This document shows positions 5,227 through 5,920 of a DNA stretch of 5,920 bases, piece after piece. Position 1 is the stretch's first letter; each line of letters opens with the position of its first letter. The notes beneath the pieces are model-generated. The model was not told the DNA's origin. It saw only the letters and a program-made list of their open reading frames with translations, and did no database searches. The position numbers and the translations under genes are program-made. Origin of the DNA: Alphaproteobacteria bacterium (GTDB lineage: Bacteria; Pseudomonadota; Alphaproteobacteria; Rhizobiales; Xanthobacteraceae); NCBI GenBank assembly GCA_005883445.1, contig VAZL01000400.1:1-5920 (forward strand), read 5' to 3'.

Positions 5227-5243
5227 ACGCCGGCTAGCGGCGT
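5227..5243. promoter_or_regulatory. 6-bp inverted repeat in divergent spacer
   Basis: ACGCCG (5227-5232) and CGGCGT (5238-5243) flank a 5-nt GCTAG centre. It is short and made of common GC-rich words, so it may be chance, but it lies in the middle of the spacer between two divergent envelope-protein genes. Confidence 0.2.
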
Positions 5244-5271
5244 GATAGCCCATTTCAACCCTTCGATAAAG

Positions 5272-5293
5272 CCATAACGCCGCCGCGTTATGG
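5272..5293. promoter_or_regulatory. 9-bp perfect inverted repeat in divergent spacer, putative operator
   Basis: CCATAACGC (5272-5280) and GCGTTATGG (5285-5293) are exact reverse complements around a 4-nt CGCC centre. The size and tight spacing (22 bp overall) fit a site for a dimeric helix-turn-helix repressor or activator. It lies 142 bp upstream of the IalB start and 111 bp upstream of the preferred start of the peptide-binding protein gene. It contains an ATG (5290-5292) in frame with the latter gene; an operator here argues against that ATG being the start. As RNA it could also form a stable tetraloop hairpin. Confidence 0.45.
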
Positions 5294-5403
5294 TACGAAA
5301 GATCGCGACAAAGGCCGCGACTGGCTTCAAATCCAAGCCAAGCTGCCCCGGCTTGACCTATTGGTGGAAGTACTTGCCGAAATCTCCGAGTCGCATTGCC
5401 GCC

Positions 5404-5920
5404 GTGAGCTTGCCTCTTTGCGTTCCTCTTATCCGCCCGCGCGGGCCGCGAAACCGTGCCGCAGCGTGCAGCGTCTTGCTGCTCGCCCTCGCCATTTGCG
5501 GCACCCCCGGTGCGCTGCGCCAGGCACACGCCGCCGAGCCCCGGCACGCCATTGCCATGCACGGCGCGCCGGCGCTGCCCGAGGGCTTCACTCGCTTGCC
5601 CTATGCCGATCCCGCCGCACCCAAGGGCGGCCGCTTGGTACAGGGCGTGCTCGGCACCTTCGACAGCCTCAATCCCCTGATCGTCAAGGGCATCGCGCCG
5701 CCGTCGATCCGTGGTTACGTGATCGAGAGCCTGATGGCGCGCGGCTACGACGAGCCGTTTACGCTTTACGGGTTGATCGCGCGCGCGATTGAGACCGACG
5801 CCCAACGCAGCTACGTCACCTTCCACCTCGATCCCGCCGCGAAGTTCTCCGACGGCAAACCGGTCACCGCCGAGGACATCATCTTCTCGTGGCAGCTTCT
5901 GCGCGATAAAGGCCGGCCGA
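5404..5920 (+). CDS. Family 5 extracellular solute-binding protein (peptide/YejA-like), N-terminal part
   Basis: At least 172 residues of a protein usually about 600 long; the rest is beyond the right edge. It is the periplasmic binding component of a dipeptide/oligopeptide-type ABC importer. A twin-arginine-free signal peptide runs through a basic n-region (RPRGPRNR, residues 11-18), a hydrophobic core (CSVLLLALAICG, 22-33) and AHA before AEP at 43/44. Mature hallmarks are AIAMHGAPALPEGFTRLPYA (49-68), DPAAPKGG (69-76), GTFDSLNP (84-91), the conserved YVIESLMARGYDEPFTLYG stretch (105-123) and FSDGKPVTAEDIIFSW (148-163). The DPxAPKGG motif is typical of YejA-type proteins. The start is uncertain: GTG 5404 or TTG 5410 gives a proper signal peptide, whereas the in-frame ATG at 5290 adds 38 odd residues and lies in an inverted repeat. 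None has a strong ribosome binding site. Membrane and ATPase partners would be expected downstream. Confidence 0.88.
   Translation, partial: MSLPLCVPLIRPRGPRNRAAACSVLLLALAICGTPGALRQAHAAEPRHAIAMHGAPALPEGFTRLPYADPAAPKGGRLVQGVLGTFDSLNPLIVKGIAPPSIRGYVIESLMARGYDEPFTLYGLIARAIETDAQRSYVTFHLDPAAKFSDGKPVTAEDIIFSWQLLRDKGRP

Noticed and set aside
5131..5826. N-terminal extension of the upstream IalB frame to 5826, making a 498-residue protein
   Set aside because: The extension runs antisense through the peptide-binding protein gene. A signal peptide and a good Shine-Dalgarno mark the ATG at 5130 as the real start.
1..5920. CRISPR array, insertion sequence, tRNA, prophage or defence system
   Set aside because: I saw no regularly spaced repeats, transposase or integrase motifs, cloverleaf-like sequence or phage/defence domains. 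The only sizeable repeat is the tandem IalB duplication.

Overview
The window is GC-rich with GC-biased third codon positions. It reads like the chromosome of an alphaproteobacterium of the order Hyphomicrobiales, in the Bradyrhizobium, Rhodopseudomonas or Xanthobacteraceae neighbourhood. This rests on protein style: an orphan Bug/TctC-type binding protein, a 347-residue malyl-CoA-lyase-like protein, a rhizobial-type HspQ, paired IalB-family proteins and a YejA-like peptide-binding protein. The genus is an inference from remembered family sequences, not from a search.

Layout. (1) Positions 1-724, minus strand: the N-terminal 241 residues of an acyl-CoA dehydrogenase/flavin-dependent monooxygenase family protein with a TTG start; it leaves the window at the left edge. 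(2) Positions 725-858: a divergent intergenic region holding a perfect 10-bp inverted repeat, a good operator candidate. (3) Positions 859-1836, plus: a secreted Bug/TctC solute-binding protein, followed by an imperfect hairpin. (4) Positions 1837-2063: a 227-bp gap with no firm gene, though one short minus-strand ORF has a mildly coding-like composition. (5) Positions 2064-3107, plus: an HpcH/HpaI-CitE family CoA-ester lyase. (6) Positions 3151-3483, plus: hspQ, 43 bp downstream of the lyase. (7) Positions 3596-5130, minus: two tandem IalB-family periplasmic proteins about 70% identical over their core, separated by a strong GC-rich hairpin terminator. (8) Positions 5131-5403: a second divergent region with two inverted repeats. 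(9) Position 5404 to the right edge, plus: the N-terminal part of a family 5 peptide/oligopeptide-binding protein.

How the genes may work together. The left three genes make a plausible acid or CoA-thioester catabolic neighbourhood: a binding protein to capture a carboxylate, a flavin acyl-CoA dehydrogenase/monooxygenase-like enzyme, and a lyase that cleaves a malyl-CoA-type thioester. No CoA ligase, CoA transferase, TctA/TctB membrane subunit or regulator is visible here, so the pathway is inferred. The right half is envelope-related: two IalB-like disulfide proteins and a peptide-binding protein. HspQ links to proteolysis and stress and probably shares only position with its neighbours.

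I see no CRISPR array, insertion sequence, tRNA, rRNA, phage gene or evident defence system. The most interesting structures are the operator-like inverted repeats in both divergent spacers and the tandem IalB pair with a terminator immediately upstream of the second gene.
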